Positions 48,301 through 52,848 are shown, counted from the stretch's first letter. The stretch: DNA of 64,000 nt from Oncomelania hupensis (GCA_036898135.1 CM072512.1:16533597-16597596), one strand, 5' to 3'. Numbers and translations are program-made. The notes: generated from the letters alone by a model not told the origin.

Positions 48301-48676
48301 CTCATGCAAGAAAACCAGGTTCGTAATGAAAAAATCAAGTAAAGTACATGATTTACTAAAACACTTGTATGGTATACCAGAAAGTATATCATATCATGGT
48401 ATACCTAAAATTACTTCTACTTACACTTTCCCATGATTTTAACATTTTAGTAGTCACAGAAGGCCACATTATTGGATTAGAATATACTTTGTTTATTTCA
48501 TAAAATAGTTTTTTAAAAATTCTTTTGTTTTCTTTTTGTTTGTGCAGCCTAGCTCCCCTGTAGATGAGATAGTGGACAAGCTTCAAGAAGTGGCGGTAAA
48601 GGATGACGACCCTGCTGCTTTGAAACAGAAGCTGCTCAATCAGCCCAGTGCTCCAGCCCAAGAGTCCACCAGCTAA
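3282..48676 (+). CDS. LLGL: Lethal(2) giant larvae homologue (Lgl/LLGL), 24 coding exons
   Basis: Lgl is a cortical polarity scaffold that acts with Scribble and Dlg, is antagonised by aPKC/Par6 and binds myosin II and exocytic machinery. I joined 24 exons at consensus GT/AG sites, all in frame, to 3405 nt (1134 residues plus stop), close to the 1000-1160 residues usual for the family. Diagnostic blocks seen are EHGFPSKPSALAYDP (exon 2), GRLVSVCSDNTLHLWEI (4), LLLGTEGGNIYML (5), TPYGPFPCKAINKMQW (8), FSGGMPRASYGDRH (9), GHEDGTVRFWDASG (11-12), FDPYSDDPRLAIQKI (13), GTAHGFGLFDY (14), KSLKKSLRESFRRLRK (15), ARSADDSMASMVRCLYFADT (16) and FTKDGQGFYLQSPSEF (20). S644, S648 and S652 match the aPKC sites. 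The conserved blocks run to exon 20, as expected for two WD40 propellers; exons 21-24 are an acidic, low-complexity tail. Exon ends are read from sequence only. LLGL1 versus LLGL2 orthology does not apply outside vertebrates. Confidence 0.96.
3533..3562 (+). repeat. Poly-G tract in intron 1
   Basis: A nearly uninterrupted G run (about 20 G) followed by ggagggaagggg, in an otherwise unremarkable 428-bp intron. Such runs are length-unstable and often mis-assembled. Confidence 0.9.
3794..3891 (+). CDS. LLGL: LLGL exon 2
   Basis: Encodes residues 29-60 plus two bases. It carries EHGFPSKPSALAYDP and LLAIGTKTGQVRV, the first propeller strands and among the most conserved Lgl sequence. Acceptor is ttgcag; donor gtatcc is weak but gives the only frame-keeping join (GT|T) to exon 3. 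Confidence 0.93.
4440..4920. other. Intron 2 repeat-like block with CA-rich stretch
   Basis: Contains 'gagactttatttgtcaatgaaattta', a T/A-rich block, then a long CA-rich stretch to about 4870 and gactgactgacta. It looks like an old dispersed repeat with simple sequence, but I cannot assign it. Confidence 0.3.
5227..5508 (+). CDS. Harbinger accessory Myb/MADF-like protein
   Basis: 93 codons starting MAVAMAKRKAIFSYTETNVL. Conserved-looking features are the helix LLENVIEFKHIL, then CWKKIAERVSAVGG and VREKFYNLKKDHRN, the trihelix layout of the Myb/SANT-like DNA-binding partner of Harbinger transposases. The usual C-terminal extension is absent, so it is probably truncated. It is non-host. Confidence 0.7.
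   Translation: MAVAMAKRKAIFSYTETNVLLENVIEFKHILMASLSTDVTNRLKNDCWKKIAERVSAVGGAKRTAEDVREKFYNLKKDHRNRAAAQLKSAMVA
5817..6104 (-). pseudogene. Harbinger transposase N-terminal fragment (HARBI1-like)
   Basis: 95 codons: RRERVFRDRSNPLDKF, ELVSKFRFRRHDIITL and VCLTLCFYASGTF match the start of HARBI1-type nucleases. It ends before any catalytic DDE residue because the rest of the gene is deleted. It is oriented towards the MADF gene. Confidence 0.75.
6717..6798 (+). CDS. LLGL: LLGL exon 3
   Basis: Completes V61 and encodes FGGPGVVYSGAHKEDVSVTS to LPEE, up to residue 88, matching the family block YGAPGVEF..H. Acceptor aatag, donor gtgagg. The polypyrimidine tract is preceded by an A-run. Confidence 0.93.
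6799..7221 (+). other. LLGL intron 3
   Basis: AT-rich 423-bp intron; no repeat or RNA gene seen. Confidence 0.6.
7222..7331 (+). CDS. LLGL: LLGL exon 4
   Basis: Residues 89-124 plus two bases. GRLVSVCSDNTLHLWEI is a WD40 strand with the terminal W-E motif seen in all Lgl proteins. Acceptor tgaag is weak but is fixed by frame; donor gtaagt is consensus. Confidence 0.92.
7332..8859. other. Left part of LLGL intron 4
   Basis: Mostly AT-rich. A GC-richer island at 8040-8600 ('cccctatccgaacgctgaatgccgctgcg' onward) has overlapping ORFs on both strands with no recognisable domain, and may be an old element whose ends I could not find. Confidence 0.3.
8860..10282 (+). mobile_element. hAT-like element, family A copy 1 (5' half only)
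   Basis: Ends are CAGGGTTCGCACGC (left) and, reversed, CAGGGTTCATACAGG, with TTTAA on both sides (8855-8859, 10283-10287). Subterminal motifs 'aaaagtacttaaaagtactt' (left) and 'aaaaagtccttaaaaagtcc' (right) repeat. It encodes a zinc-finger start and a first-aspartate block, then is truncated. The 5-bp duplication fits the unusual short-TSD hAT groups rather than classic 8-bp hATs; superfamily placement is inference. Confidence 0.85.
9374..10120 (+). pseudogene. hAT-like transposase, N-terminal half, broken
   Basis: Two frames. The first (to 9670) has CLFNDKWLESAAFREWLQ and AYCSVCKKTFDVAAGGHSSV with LAHHKGAKHERL, a BED-type C2H2 finger. The second (9747-10120) has DNGKVFAAMFPDSQIAASYK, then SYVLLFDESLND, resembling the block with the first catalytic Asp in hAT transposases, and ends HAAAEVTRK at a stop. 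A frame break lies near 9670-9747, and the C-terminal half is missing. Confidence 0.65.
10288..12560. other. Middle of LLGL intron 4
   Basis: Low-GC sequence with no gene. It contains the 36-bp direct duplication near 11.15 kb. Two blocks at about 10.8-11.1 kb share 'gatgcaaa / aatcataaaacttg' phrases, indicating an old local duplication. Confidence 0.4.
11111..11183 (+). repeat. 36-bp tandem duplication
   Basis: The unit aactttagatacttaattct followed by aagggcagaacagttt occurs twice head to tail and is practically identical, so it is recent. Confidence 0.9.
12672..13365 (+). mobile_element. Nested piggyBac-like fragment
   Basis: CCCTTTACTGGGCA on the left and TGCCCAGTAAAATTGG on the right form a short inverted repeat inside family C copy 1. 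TTAA flanks are not preserved, so the boundary is uncertain. It contains the acidic ORF at 12915-13181. Confidence 0.45.
12915..13181 (+). pseudogene. piggyBac-like transposase N-terminal acidic region
   Basis: Starts MDGLDSSTDEGEFTGFHLSD and contains VSVASVHAYDLSDW and ESEEEEG, the Ser/Asp-rich layout of piggyBac N-termini. A similar VSSVHTSDLS motif lies in the TTAA-flanked element at 35673. No DDD catalytic domain follows. Confidence 0.5.
13657..14318. other. Intron 4, GC-richer block
   Basis: Holds opposing ORFs without recognisable domains and several CG-containing words (cagcgcgcagc, actcgcgagc, cacggccggccg). It may be another old repeat; no ends found. Confidence 0.3.
14319..14410 (+). 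repeat. Imperfect duplication of the region before exon 5
   Basis: 'attgtactgactttgcactt' with downstream ttttattcgtcttgca (14319-14356) is repeated as 'attgtactgactttacactt' with ttttatttgtgcag (14371-14410). Only the second copy ends in the used acceptor cag. Confidence 0.7.
14411..14557 (+). CDS. LLGL: LLGL exon 5
   Basis: Completes N125 and runs to residue 173 plus two bases: KTKAISTCCL, then LLLGTEGGNIYMLNV, a highly conserved Lgl block, then DQIIYQDIVMQ. Acceptor tgtgcag, donor gtcagt. Confidence 0.94.
15040..15112 (+). CDS. LLGL: LLGL exon 6
   Basis: Completes N174 and encodes VPDDFKVSPGAVEAIAVHPT to NADK198. VPDD and the VEA/VES motif are characteristic of Lgl. Acceptor attacag, donor gtctgt. 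Confidence 0.94.
15389..15472 (+). CDS. LLGL: LLGL exon 7
   Basis: Residues 199-226: FLIGYNRGLIVLWDNKES to NATQ, equivalent to ILIGYSRGLLVIW in vertebrates. Acceptor catag, donor gtaggt. The repeat in the following intron begins only 22 bases after the exon. Confidence 0.94.
15495..17446. mobile_element. TA-flanked TIR element family D, copy 1
   Basis: Ends TGTGTTGCAGCATGA (left) and, reversed, TGTGTTGCCGCATGAC, each bordered by TA. About 1.95 kb, filling 87 per cent of LLGL intron 7. A second copy at 22987-30963 is highly similar along its length. A short acidic ORF on the minus strand starts near 16821. TA duplication suggests Tc1/mariner-like mobilisation, but no transposase domain is recognisable. 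Confidence 0.85.
16690..16821 (-). pseudogene. Short acidic ORF in family D element
   Basis: Minus strand: MASSPASVDVSSARVARALN then RPGFASEELQDLLSDYFYDG and a stop after DSRN. The acidic N-terminal style recalls piggyBac or other DDE transposase starts, but the catalytic part is absent. In copy 2 most of this stretch is deleted. Confidence 0.4.
17721..17899 (+). CDS. LLGL: LLGL exon 8
   Basis: Residues 227-285 plus two bases. Includes QMESLAWNRNGEEFFSAHAD and TPYGPFPCKAINKMQW, the latter nearly invariant in the family. Acceptor ttgcag, donor gtaagg. Confidence 0.95.
18179..18354 (+). CDS. LLGL: LLGL exon 9
   Basis: Completes G286 and encodes DRFMVFSGGMPRASYGDRHT, then VVFDFTSRIIDFVVL, to residue 344 plus one base. 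Nearly identical to the family block FSGGMPRASYGDRH...DFTSRIIDF. Acceptor gacag, donor gtagaa. Confidence 0.95.
18725..19161 (+). pseudogene. Family B element ORF remnants
   Basis: The first frame (to 19033) starts MANGESSNQAKVARLHETDH and is acidic. A second frame (to 19161) ends with a Lys/Gln-rich helix containing LEELDHLKCAYSRQL. The shift between frames indicates a broken or spliced gene. No catalytic motif is present. Confidence 0.4.
19533..20189. mobile_element. piggyBac-like MITE nested in family B copy 1
   Basis: TTAA on both sides, with ends CTCTTTGCCTGCCAGGC (left) and, reversed, CTCTTTCCCTGCCAATCG. Length 657 bp including both TTAA sites. TATATCGTCGATTGGCA occurs twice near the right end. 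No transposase ORF. Confidence 0.8.
20592..20809 (+). CDS. LLGL: LLGL exon 10
   Basis: Residues 345-417. Contains ALMVLAEEELVMVDLENSDW and LNSIHSSAITCAQHTSNVP, matching LAVLLEEELVVLDL...LHSSAITC. Acceptor tgtgcag, donor gtaagt. The 13.2-kb intron that follows is the largest of the gene. Confidence 0.95.
20830..22986. other. Left part of LLGL intron 10
   Basis: Unassigned. It includes a triple 'gctcgggata' repeat (about 21880-21904) and CG-containing stretches at 21.7-22.3 kb with ORFs lacking domains. The composition differs from the plain intron sequence and suggests an unrecognised element. Confidence 0.3.
24036..26068 (-). pseudogene. LINE reverse transcriptase domain
   Basis: Open for more than 670 codons. 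RT blocks are in order: NFRPVSNLPFLSKTLEK, QSAYRAGRSTETVLL, AAFDTIDH, GVPQGSVLGPVLFI, QLFADDTQL (the catalytic FADD box) and MLKLNDDKTEALLF, followed by the C-terminal LHWLPVAERVNYK and NSLPFHVRHS typical of CR1/L2. The first about 27 codons of the longer ORF come from the hAT insertion and are not LINE sequence. It reads intact but is cut off from its endonuclease. Confidence 0.9.
26069..28616 (+). mobile_element. hAT-like element, family A copy 2 (3' half only)
   Basis: Ends CAGGGGTTCGTACAGG and, reversed, CAGGGTTCGTACAG. GTCAA flanks both sides (26064-26068, 28617-28621); removing the insert and one GTCAA restores the LINE frame ...LSVLDRHAPL, which proves the 5-bp duplication. Subterminal repeats are ACTCCTGGAAA at both ends. 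It carries the C-terminal transposase half. Confidence 0.9.
27098..28234 (+). pseudogene. hAT-like transposase, C-terminal half, one frameshift
   Basis: Opens after an acceptor-like ttctgtag. Blocks: FLTLYQTDRPMIPFLAEDLK, DLMKRIVKDDVID and NKKASDKACYSFRMECRDFI. After HTELWN the frame breaks; the other frame reads LLLLSHSQASVEMGFGVHR, resembling the hAT dimerisation block (SHGQASVERGFS in relatives), and 27816-28234 continues ENLMKESLKARRLILQAVRE with a Lys/Glu-rich coiled coil. Confidence 0.65.
28648..30077 (-). pseudogene. LINE N-terminal region and APE endonuclease, frameshifted
   Basis: The first frame (30077 to about 29400) begins MSTRTVKMWPSFWTNF, has two GDRVFT repeats and a basic PRRSRRGGRNERRDR, and reaches LLVCCLNAQALG. 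The next frame continues LLTETWLHSSGDEA, VYRPPPSKKN, IVGDFNIHVDDAND and DLMSDHSAVMC, the endonuclease motifs. One frameshift lies near 29.35 kb and another just before the hAT insertion. Confidence 0.85.
31674..32650 (+). repeat. 488-bp tandem duplication inside family B copy 2
   Basis: Starts 'agcgatctttttt acggattttc' in copy 1 and 'agcgatcatttttacgga' in copy 2 (about 32163). The two units are nearly identical over their length, including the coding block with MFSVMGEVIDKSNTKIDQDT at 32008 and 32496. Confidence 0.9.
31988..32760 (+). pseudogene. hAT-like C-terminal transposase fragment, duplicated
   Basis: HPLVESMFSVMGEVIDKSNT resembles the hAT C-terminal dimerisation helix. The first unit runs out after FNLIKEH; the second continues VSQSLLLNMSAARKDKDSRE to a stop at 32760. 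No catalytic region is present. Confidence 0.55.
33166..33447 (+). pseudogene. hAT-like N-terminal zinc-finger fragment
   Basis: ATG GCT TCC AAA TGA: a stop sits at codon 5, then the frame is open, with KKSYSEKYPVLKESVEDGPS and HAWCEVCQKAFSIEHG, the first half of a BED-like finger (C-x2-C). It runs into unrelated sequence before the histidines. Confidence 0.55.
33980..34047 (+). CDS. LLGL: LLGL exon 11
   Basis: Residues 418-439 plus two bases: EWPIRGGKNLAKEPTTKDLL ITG, matching SWPITGGRNLA of vertebrate LLGL. Acceptor gtccag, donor gtgagt. It joins exon 12 within GHEDG. Confidence 0.93.
34253..34403 (+). CDS. LLGL: LLGL exon 12
   Basis: Completes G440 and encodes HEDGTVRFWDASGTTLSLLY through WPPFRK490. 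GHEDGTVRFWDASG is an Lgl/tomosyn signature WD strand. Acceptor ctgcag, donor gtaagg. Confidence 0.95.
34631..34959 (+). CDS. LLGL: LLGL exon 13
   Basis: Longest coding exon, residues 491-599 plus two bases. Carries VGTFDPYSDDPRLAIQKIYL, VVAGTAGQVVVM, FVWKGHEALPP and FPPAACTALALHSEW, all with direct counterparts in LLGL1/2. Acceptor cgtag, donor gtaagt. Confidence 0.95.
34960..35672 (+). other. LLGL intron 13, left part
   Basis: AT-rich. The ORFs at 34.8-35.2 kb on plus are out-of-frame extensions of exon 13 and are not supported. No repeat recognised. Confidence 0.5.
35673..36340. mobile_element. piggyBac-like element, internally deleted
   Basis: TTAA on both sides, with ends CTCTTAGTCTCATATAG and, reversed, CTCTTAGTCTCATGAAG. 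668 bp. The minus strand carries a transposase-like N-terminus that starts MAESDSE and meets a stop, then LSVSSVHTSDLSNFRSDLL, the Ser/Asp-rich piggyBac N-terminal motif. No catalytic domain. Confidence 0.8.
36341..38213. other. LLGL intron 13, right part, with an unidentified ORF fragment
   Basis: Minus strand 36.85-37.2 kb reads MPNKKGTKFPTIHEFGKRRS in one frame and, after breaks, LNELMSLVQCIDCGHNN in another. This looks like the start of a mobile-element protein (basic leader, then a CxxC finger), but I cannot name it and found no ends. The rest is AT-rich. Confidence 0.35.
38214..38302 (+). CDS. LLGL: LLGL exon 14
   Basis: Completes L600 and encodes VAAGTAHGFGLFDYAQKKQV AFRCTLNVGG, to residue 629 plus one base. 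Matches VAFGTSHGFGLFDY. Acceptor ttcttag, donor gtaaat. Confidence 0.95.
38434..38563 (+). CDS. LLGL: LLGL exon 15: aPKC-phosphorylated basic loop
   Basis: Residues 630-672 plus two bases. RRKSLKKSLRESFRRLRKGR is the phospho-regulated membrane-binding loop of Lgl, with serines at 644, 648 and 652 in the 4-residue spacing of the known aPKC sites. Phosphorylation there is known to release Lgl from the cortex by neutralising its polybasic charge. Acceptor ctgcag, donor gtaagg. Confidence 0.95.
38941..39119 (+). CDS. LLGL: LLGL exon 16
   Basis: Residues 673-732. An Ala/Glu-rich linker (EASPAEAEGAAASGAAATP) precedes VEARSADDSMASMVRCLYFA DTF, matching the strongly conserved PRSADDS..VVRCLYFADTF. 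Acceptor gtcag; donor gtttgt lacks A at +3 and is weak, but it joins exon 17 in frame as G|GA. Confidence 0.92.
39872..39938 (+). repeat. 67-nt near-perfect hairpin in intron 16
   Basis: Two 33-nt arms (left TGATGCCGTTTGACATGACC to CTCTGAA) separated by one base. The only arm difference is G at 39893 against T at 39917, which still pairs G-U in RNA. No matching flanking duplication was found. Confidence 0.95.
40094..40377 (+). CDS. LLGL: LLGL exon 17
   Basis: Residues 733-827: VAHNPSLWVGTNGGHVYIYS, then HHAPVISIAVIDS and DMEGQHSVVICSEEQLK, matching P.MWAGTNSG.V...HRAPVVAIAVLD...DMQGGHAVLIASEEQ. Acceptor ctacag, donor gtagga. Confidence 0.95.
40497..40614 (+). CDS. LLGL: LLGL exon 18
   Basis: Residues 828-866: AFTLPALKPRWKNKITAIDG SRLRRVAFVSF, matching VFTLPKVSAKTKFKLTA..G.RVRKVALATF. 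Acceptor ctacag, donor gtaaag. Confidence 0.94.
40693..40780 (-). mobile_element. SINE-like element fragment in intron 18
   Basis: 'gattatagggtccagcgaac' and 'ctgaatcaggaccacac' match the 3' end of the SINE-like family at lower identity; the rest of the element is missing or too diverged. An A-run follows. Confidence 0.6.
40781..41599 (+). other. Rest of LLGL intron 18
   Basis: Low-GC sequence; ORFs on both strands around 41.06-41.56 kb lack domains. Confidence 0.4.
41600..41720 (+). CDS. LLGL: LLGL exon 19
   Basis: Residues 867-906: FDIASLNNLGELAVYSVVSL, then IKKEDIN, matching CLTNLGDVHVFSVPGL...IRKEDISG. Acceptor tttag, donor gtaagt. Confidence 0.94.
41958..42188 (+). CDS. LLGL: LLGL exon 20
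   Basis: Residues 907-983. GIASFVFTKDGQGFYLQSPS EFSHISLSAS closes the second propeller, matching [22 protein letters not shown]. A Glu/Pro-rich stretch then begins the tail. Acceptor ttatag, donor gtcagt, just before a (TA)n(GA)n run. Confidence 0.94.
42196..42221 (+). repeat. (TA)n(GA)n microsatellite
   Basis: tgtatatatatatatagagagagagag directly after the exon 20 donor. Confidence 0.95.
42668..42799 (+). CDS. LLGL: LLGL exon 21 (tail)
   Basis: Residues 984-1027. SRLDTTADITIDSVRDHV corresponds to TTLDTTGDVTVEDVKDF near the C-terminus of vertebrate LLGL1/2; the rest is unconserved. Acceptor gttcag, donor gtaagt. Confidence 0.9.
43408..44060. mobile_element. Suspected TE fragment in intron 21
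   Basis: 'cagacctgatagttctccgc' and several TCCGCG/CGCGGA words resemble the subterminal part of family C, and an ATG at 43685 opens a 52-codon ORF (MSVTRRDIVARSAETSLRSL). No right-hand terminus or flanking duplication could be found. Confidence 0.35.
44175..44278 (+). CDS. LLGL: LLGL exon 22 (tail, Thr-rich)
   Basis: Residues 1028-1062: IENATSNNQTTTLITTETNV then PSPLPPEVT. Low complexity and not family-conserved, but flanked by good sites (gcag / gtaaaa) and required to keep frame. Skipping exon 23 after this exon would read GCC TAG. Confidence 0.82.
44470..46007 (+). mobile_element. hAT-like element, family A copy 3
   Basis: Ends CAGGGTTCGTACGC and, reversed, CATGGTTCATACTC, with TAGGTC on both sides (44464-44469, 46008-46013). 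Subterminal ACTCCTTGAA repeats at both ends, and 'caagggccattaaatcccc' corresponds to phrases in copies 1 and 2. Located in LLGL intron 22. Transposase pieces from both termini are fused by internal deletion. Confidence 0.83.
44928..45615 (+). pseudogene. hAT-like transposase with central deletion, frameshifted
   Basis: MPGGDCVLNPLWLSKSEYAG is the finger-containing start in this family (compare DGECLFNDKWL in copy 1). It jumps within about 20 residues to SDVLDQLFSTHMKAKKDYQD and VVRQLLLLFHGQAS, the C-terminal dimerisation part. A frameshift follows; 45225-45420 reads IGGIDKVDITKELLLSASSA, equivalent to the end of copy 2. The catalytic core is absent. Confidence 0.6.
46014..46921 (+). other. 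Right part of LLGL intron 22
   Basis: No repeat recognised. It contains an unrelated ORF at 46491-46676 with no domain. Confidence 0.4.
46922..47010 (+). CDS. LLGL: LLGL exon 23 (tail, Asn/Glu-rich)
   Basis: Residues 1063-1092: AENGEVDENGETNESTPNGT NEAETNGTNE, an imperfect NGTNE repeat. Acceptor tgacag, donor gtgagg. Skipping exon 22 into this exon would read GTC TGA, an immediate stop. Confidence 0.82.
47661..48079 (+). repeat. Tandem duplication of about 212 bp in intron 23
   Basis: 'catgttgccttctgtgac' begins unit 1 (47663) and recurs at 47876 as 'catgttgccttctgtgat'. Both end with aactgttgaatttgg and cttgtgaaaa. Units are roughly 90 per cent alike, so it is an older duplication. Confidence 0.9.
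48548..48676 (+). CDS. LLGL: LLGL exon 24 (last coding exon and stop)
   Basis: Residues 1093-1134: PSSPVDEIVDKLQEVAVKDD to PAQESTS, then TAA. The final segment looks like a short amphipathic helix (VDEIVDKLQEVAV). Acceptor gtgcag after a T-rich tract. The 3' UTR follows directly. Confidence 0.9.
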   Translation, partial: PSSPVDEIVDKLQEVAVKDDDPAALKQKLLNQPSAPAQESTS

Positions 48677-48961
48677 GCTGCCCACTGCTTGATCCCACAT
48701 GGACCAAGGTGTCTGCCAGTACTAGCGTTCAGGCAAGCAATGTCCAGATTCCCAGCAATCAGTCTGTCAAGGATCAAGATTTGTGGATATGTTTGAGATC
48801 AGCAAGATTTAGCTAACGCGCTACAAACATAAAGCAGTACGGATCATTCTGACAGTGGTGTTTACTCGTAAAACTGTATGACCTGGACAAGAAACACTAC
48901 AGAAGTTCTAAAAAGGAAAAAAAATGGAGCTGTTTTTAAAAACGCATTCTAGGGATTTTTA

Positions 48962-48967
48962 AATAAA
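48962..48967 (+). terminator. Candidate proximal poly(A) signal for LLGL
   Basis: AATAAA 286 nt after the stop codon, followed by 'tgttttatgattt'. It would give a short 3' UTR. Confidence 0.35.
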
Positions 48968-51900
48968 TGTTTTATGATTTCAACATTTTTTAGTTGAACA
49001 GCTAAGCCGATTGTATGCAAGTTGTTTTGAATGCTGGTTATGCATGCTGGAGATTTGTATTGCCTTTTGGATGTGCGACTGCTCATTTGGAGGAATTTTT
49101 GTTTTATTTAATTAAATATGAGAGAAGACAACAAGAAGTTGTGATGTTTAAATAAGAATGTCAATGAAATTAAATTCGTAGTTTGCTAACGATGATGACA
49201 GGTCCTTGTCCTGTCACCACCTGCCAAGTAAAACTGAAGTAATTGTTGGCGCGCTCAGCACATTTGTATTCCTTGTGTTGCGTCATTCCATGAAATTTTA
49301 GGTCAAGCGTTCAATTGTTGCTTTTAACTTTTTAGAAGAAATTTGCGGTGTTACCACTTGTGCTGTTTCCACATGGCCACAATAATATGTTTGAATGTTG
49401 AGGATGCTTACAGCCTGGCGTGGAAGTGATCGCATCTTTGCACAGAAAAATATGCAGTATTTTTACTTTTATAAAAAACTTTGCTTTAGTTTGACTTTAT
49501 CATCTTATAACCGTTAGTCAATTCATTCTCCTTGGCTTCAATGCACAACTCATTTTAAAAAAAAGGAGGGGAAGAAAAATCTGCGGTTTTTAATGGAGAT
49601 TTTTAACTTGAGATGCTGCTAAAGCAGTATTGTGACTATCAAGGTGCCCTGTTTTGAGCTGGCCATAGATTTATCATGTGTGCCCTTTGCTTGGTAGACG
49701 AACCATGGACAATGTTGAAAGCTGTAGACAAGATTGGTCGGTCATTCATGCTATCATGTGTTCAATTTGAGTTTGATTTTGGTTTGCTTGTTTGCAGGGT
49801 TCAGTTTTGTCACAATTGAATGTACACATGTGTGCAACTGATTCCTGTATTAAATGTGTGCTTGTTTGCTTTTTTTAAACTTCATGTTAAATGAAATACC
49901 AGACCAACAAATTAATAAGTCATATTAAGAATTAACATTTTGGAGCTTTTGCTGTTGCCATGTGAAGTAGTGAAAAATCTAAATTCTTCAGGATTTGTTT
50001 TGCTCGTTAATCTTAAGCTTACGGTAGTGCTTATTAGTCTGAATTGTCAGGATGGAGGGGTGAAAAGCCTGAAATTAATTTGCTTTTTAAATGAATTTTT
50101 ACCTACAAAATACAATACCCTGCAAATTTCATCATGATTATATTGCATTGAAACCAATGCTGTGCACAGCATGTATGAAAAATTGTACAAAGCTTGTGTA
50201 TGTATGTAACCTTCGGTGTTGTAACATGTGGCAGCAAAATACCATGTATCTTACTTGCGTTATTCAATGGAATTGTGAATAATTCTAGGGTTTGAATGGA
50301 ACAGTTCTGTTATCCTGCTTGTCATTTTCACACACTGATTTGGTAAACTGTCTGATGCGTTAATAATACGATATTTTTAAATTGCATTTAATGCGTTAGT
50401 TTTGAATGTTGCATTTTCTTCATTCTTGGTGACTGGGTTTTACTAGGGTAATACTGTTTTGAATTTTTGAATGCTAAATCCTCCAGCGGTAGACTGAAGT
50501 TCACAGTATTATTTGCGATTTTTCTTTGTGCGTGCTGAAAAGTTGATTTACACAGGGTGTTCTTTTCCTGTTGTTTCATTTATTTTATTTCCCACTCCCC
50601 TGTTCAGTTTCAAATTAAAACGCTTTTTGTGCCTTGATCCAATCAGCTTACTAATAAAACAGAAGGGACTTCCAAGAACGTTTTGTCCCCAGTCACATAA
50701 CTTGTTGCTCAATCAATGCTGGTTGCTCCTTTTACTGCATTTAGGTCTAGTGGAGGTATCGGATTGTACAGAGAACATTCAAGGACAATTTTGGTTTGTA
50801 GGGAATTTAGAAAATGAAATGTGAGAATACCATCGGGGCATATTTTATTTTAAAGTTATTTTGAACCAAATATTATTCCTTTTGAGTATTTATAGAAACA
50901 CTAATAACTAATGAATACTAAATTAATTCTTCACATACGGTAATATTTAAAATAAATTATGATTTTACCTTAAGTGTGACGGACCTCTCAAAAGCGACCA
51001 AGTAATCCATTGATGTATTTCATTCTGCAATATAATTGATAATTATGGTGTTCAGAGCACTACTAGGGAGTGAATTTGTTGGCCAGTTCGTGTGGTTTCC
51101 CCTTTTTGAACCCCCATGCGTGCAGCAGTGTGAACCTTTATTAATTTTTTTAAATACCCAAGGTTGTGTACAAGACATTACAGCAGTATTCATCTTTAGT
51201 TTATGTATGTTTTAACTGAAAGTGAAAATCAGCACATACAAAATTTCATTTCTTTTGGCTGTTATACATCAAGCATATAAAGCCTATTGTTCATTCAGAT
51301 ATGTACCTTTGATGTAGTGTATTCATTGTGCAAATAGAGGGGAGTTTTGCGTGCAATACCCGCTATATCCAGTTCTCATTTTCCTCTAATCCATTTGCTT
51401 GTTCAACCATTTTCACGTAGGATTTACAAGACGCATCATTTTATTGTACTTTGTGCTCTGAACACCATTTGTAGATTTAACAGCCAAATTCCCAACTTTA
51501 AGGCATTAATTACACCAAGGTGTTATATTACAGGACAGTACGTGCTACTTTTATTAGATCAAGCTGCATTACCTGTTTTGAAGATGTATACTAGGTTTAT
51601 TTTGCCTGATTTCATATTGCTGCTGCAACCGATAAATGCTCAGTTTGGCGTTTCACAGCTAAACTAACAATGTGCTTTATGAAACGTAGTAATTAAATTT
51701 TCATATCATCTGCTAACATTCCAAAACAATTAGTTTTGTTGTTGTGAAGACGAGATCAGAGAGCAATTTGTATAATATAATAGAAGGTTTATAGTAATGG
51801 CTAACATATTATTTACTCTGCAAGTATACTTGTTGGAAGAGTGTAGCCCATTGGTGTTGCTTGCTTTCATGTGCCTCTGACTGGAGCAGTTGTATTACGC

Positions 51901-52181
51901 ATCGGTGTAGCAAATAAGACATTTGGAGAGCAGTATATGCGAAAATCAGCGTTTAACTATCACTGCCACTGGTTTCAATTGACTGTGCCTGTCCATGTGA
52001 AAGAAAAATCCATCTTAATCATCTAACTAAAAACTCCAACCGTGTTAGTGAAACTAAAAAAAAAATAATGGAGCACATTATGAAGCACGTAACGGTGCAT
52101 CTGTGATTCCTCCTGTTTTTAATGAATCAGTTTACATGCCTTTTATCAAAACCCCATTTTTATGATCATGAATAACTTTGC

Positions 52182-52187
52182 AATAAA
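52182..52187 (+). terminator. Candidate distal poly(A) signal for LLGL
   Basis: AATAAA in 'tgcaataaaatgtgtatgtcag', followed within 40 nt by GT-rich sequence (tgaatgtgtcctgagtgtgta). It sits at the right edge of the repeat-free block. Confidence 0.55.
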
Positions 52188-52299
52188 ATGTGTATGTCAG
52201 TCAAAACCTTTATGAATGTGTCCTGAGTGTGTATACTGTTGATCTCTTTCAACAAACCATGTTTCACTTGTTTGTCTTCATCTTCCCTTATTGTTGTTA

Positions 52300-52605
52300 G
52301 AGAATCAGGACCACAACTTGGTTGAAAGAGGACTCGCACCCGATTTACATAAAAGATCTGCTGAAACTACTTGAATGGCAATACTGAAGGCATTCCACCA
52401 GCCGGTCACTTTACAAAAAAGGCGTCCCATGCATGGGACGCTGAGGCTTTACTCTAATTTATCGAACCCCCATTTACTAAATCAAAATAAAATATAAACA
52501 TTATAAAATATAAACAAATCACATACCTAGAAAATGCCTACATTGCTAAATAATAATAATAATATAGAAAGCCCAAGTGACCATTTGGCAGAAAGTATGC
52601 AATAA
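52300..52605 (-). mobile_element. SINE-like element, copy b (partial, diverged)
   Basis: From 'aatcaggaccacaacttggt' to 'aagtgaccatttggcagaaag'. It shares the 'ttggttgaaagaggac' variant with copies d and e (a second subfamily) and lacks the tail-proximal segment. Confidence 0.75.
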
Positions 52606-52848
52606 CCCCATTTTAAAAAAAATCTTGTTATTAAATGAAGAATGTTAAGTTTGCTAATGTATGCAAGTCATGGACATGCCTACATGCTGATGGAATGGCA
52701 TATTCATAATACAATAAAAGAAGTTAAATCGTGAAACTTCTTGTCAACTGTATATTCATGATACATTAAAAGAAATAAAATATGGTCATGAGCCTTTACT
52801 AATCCTACAAAGTTTCAGCAGTATAGCACCGATTGTGGTCCACAAGGT

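Larger units (their letters stand above)
48677..52205 (+). other. LLGL 3' UTR (inferred)
   Basis: About 3.5 kb of AT-rich sequence with no recognised repeat and no long ORF between the stop codon and the SINE-like copies. Three AATAAA hexamers occur: 48962-48967, 50653-50658 and 52182-52187. The last is followed by GT-rich sequence and is the best candidate main end. The short ORFs here look random. Confidence 0.6.
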
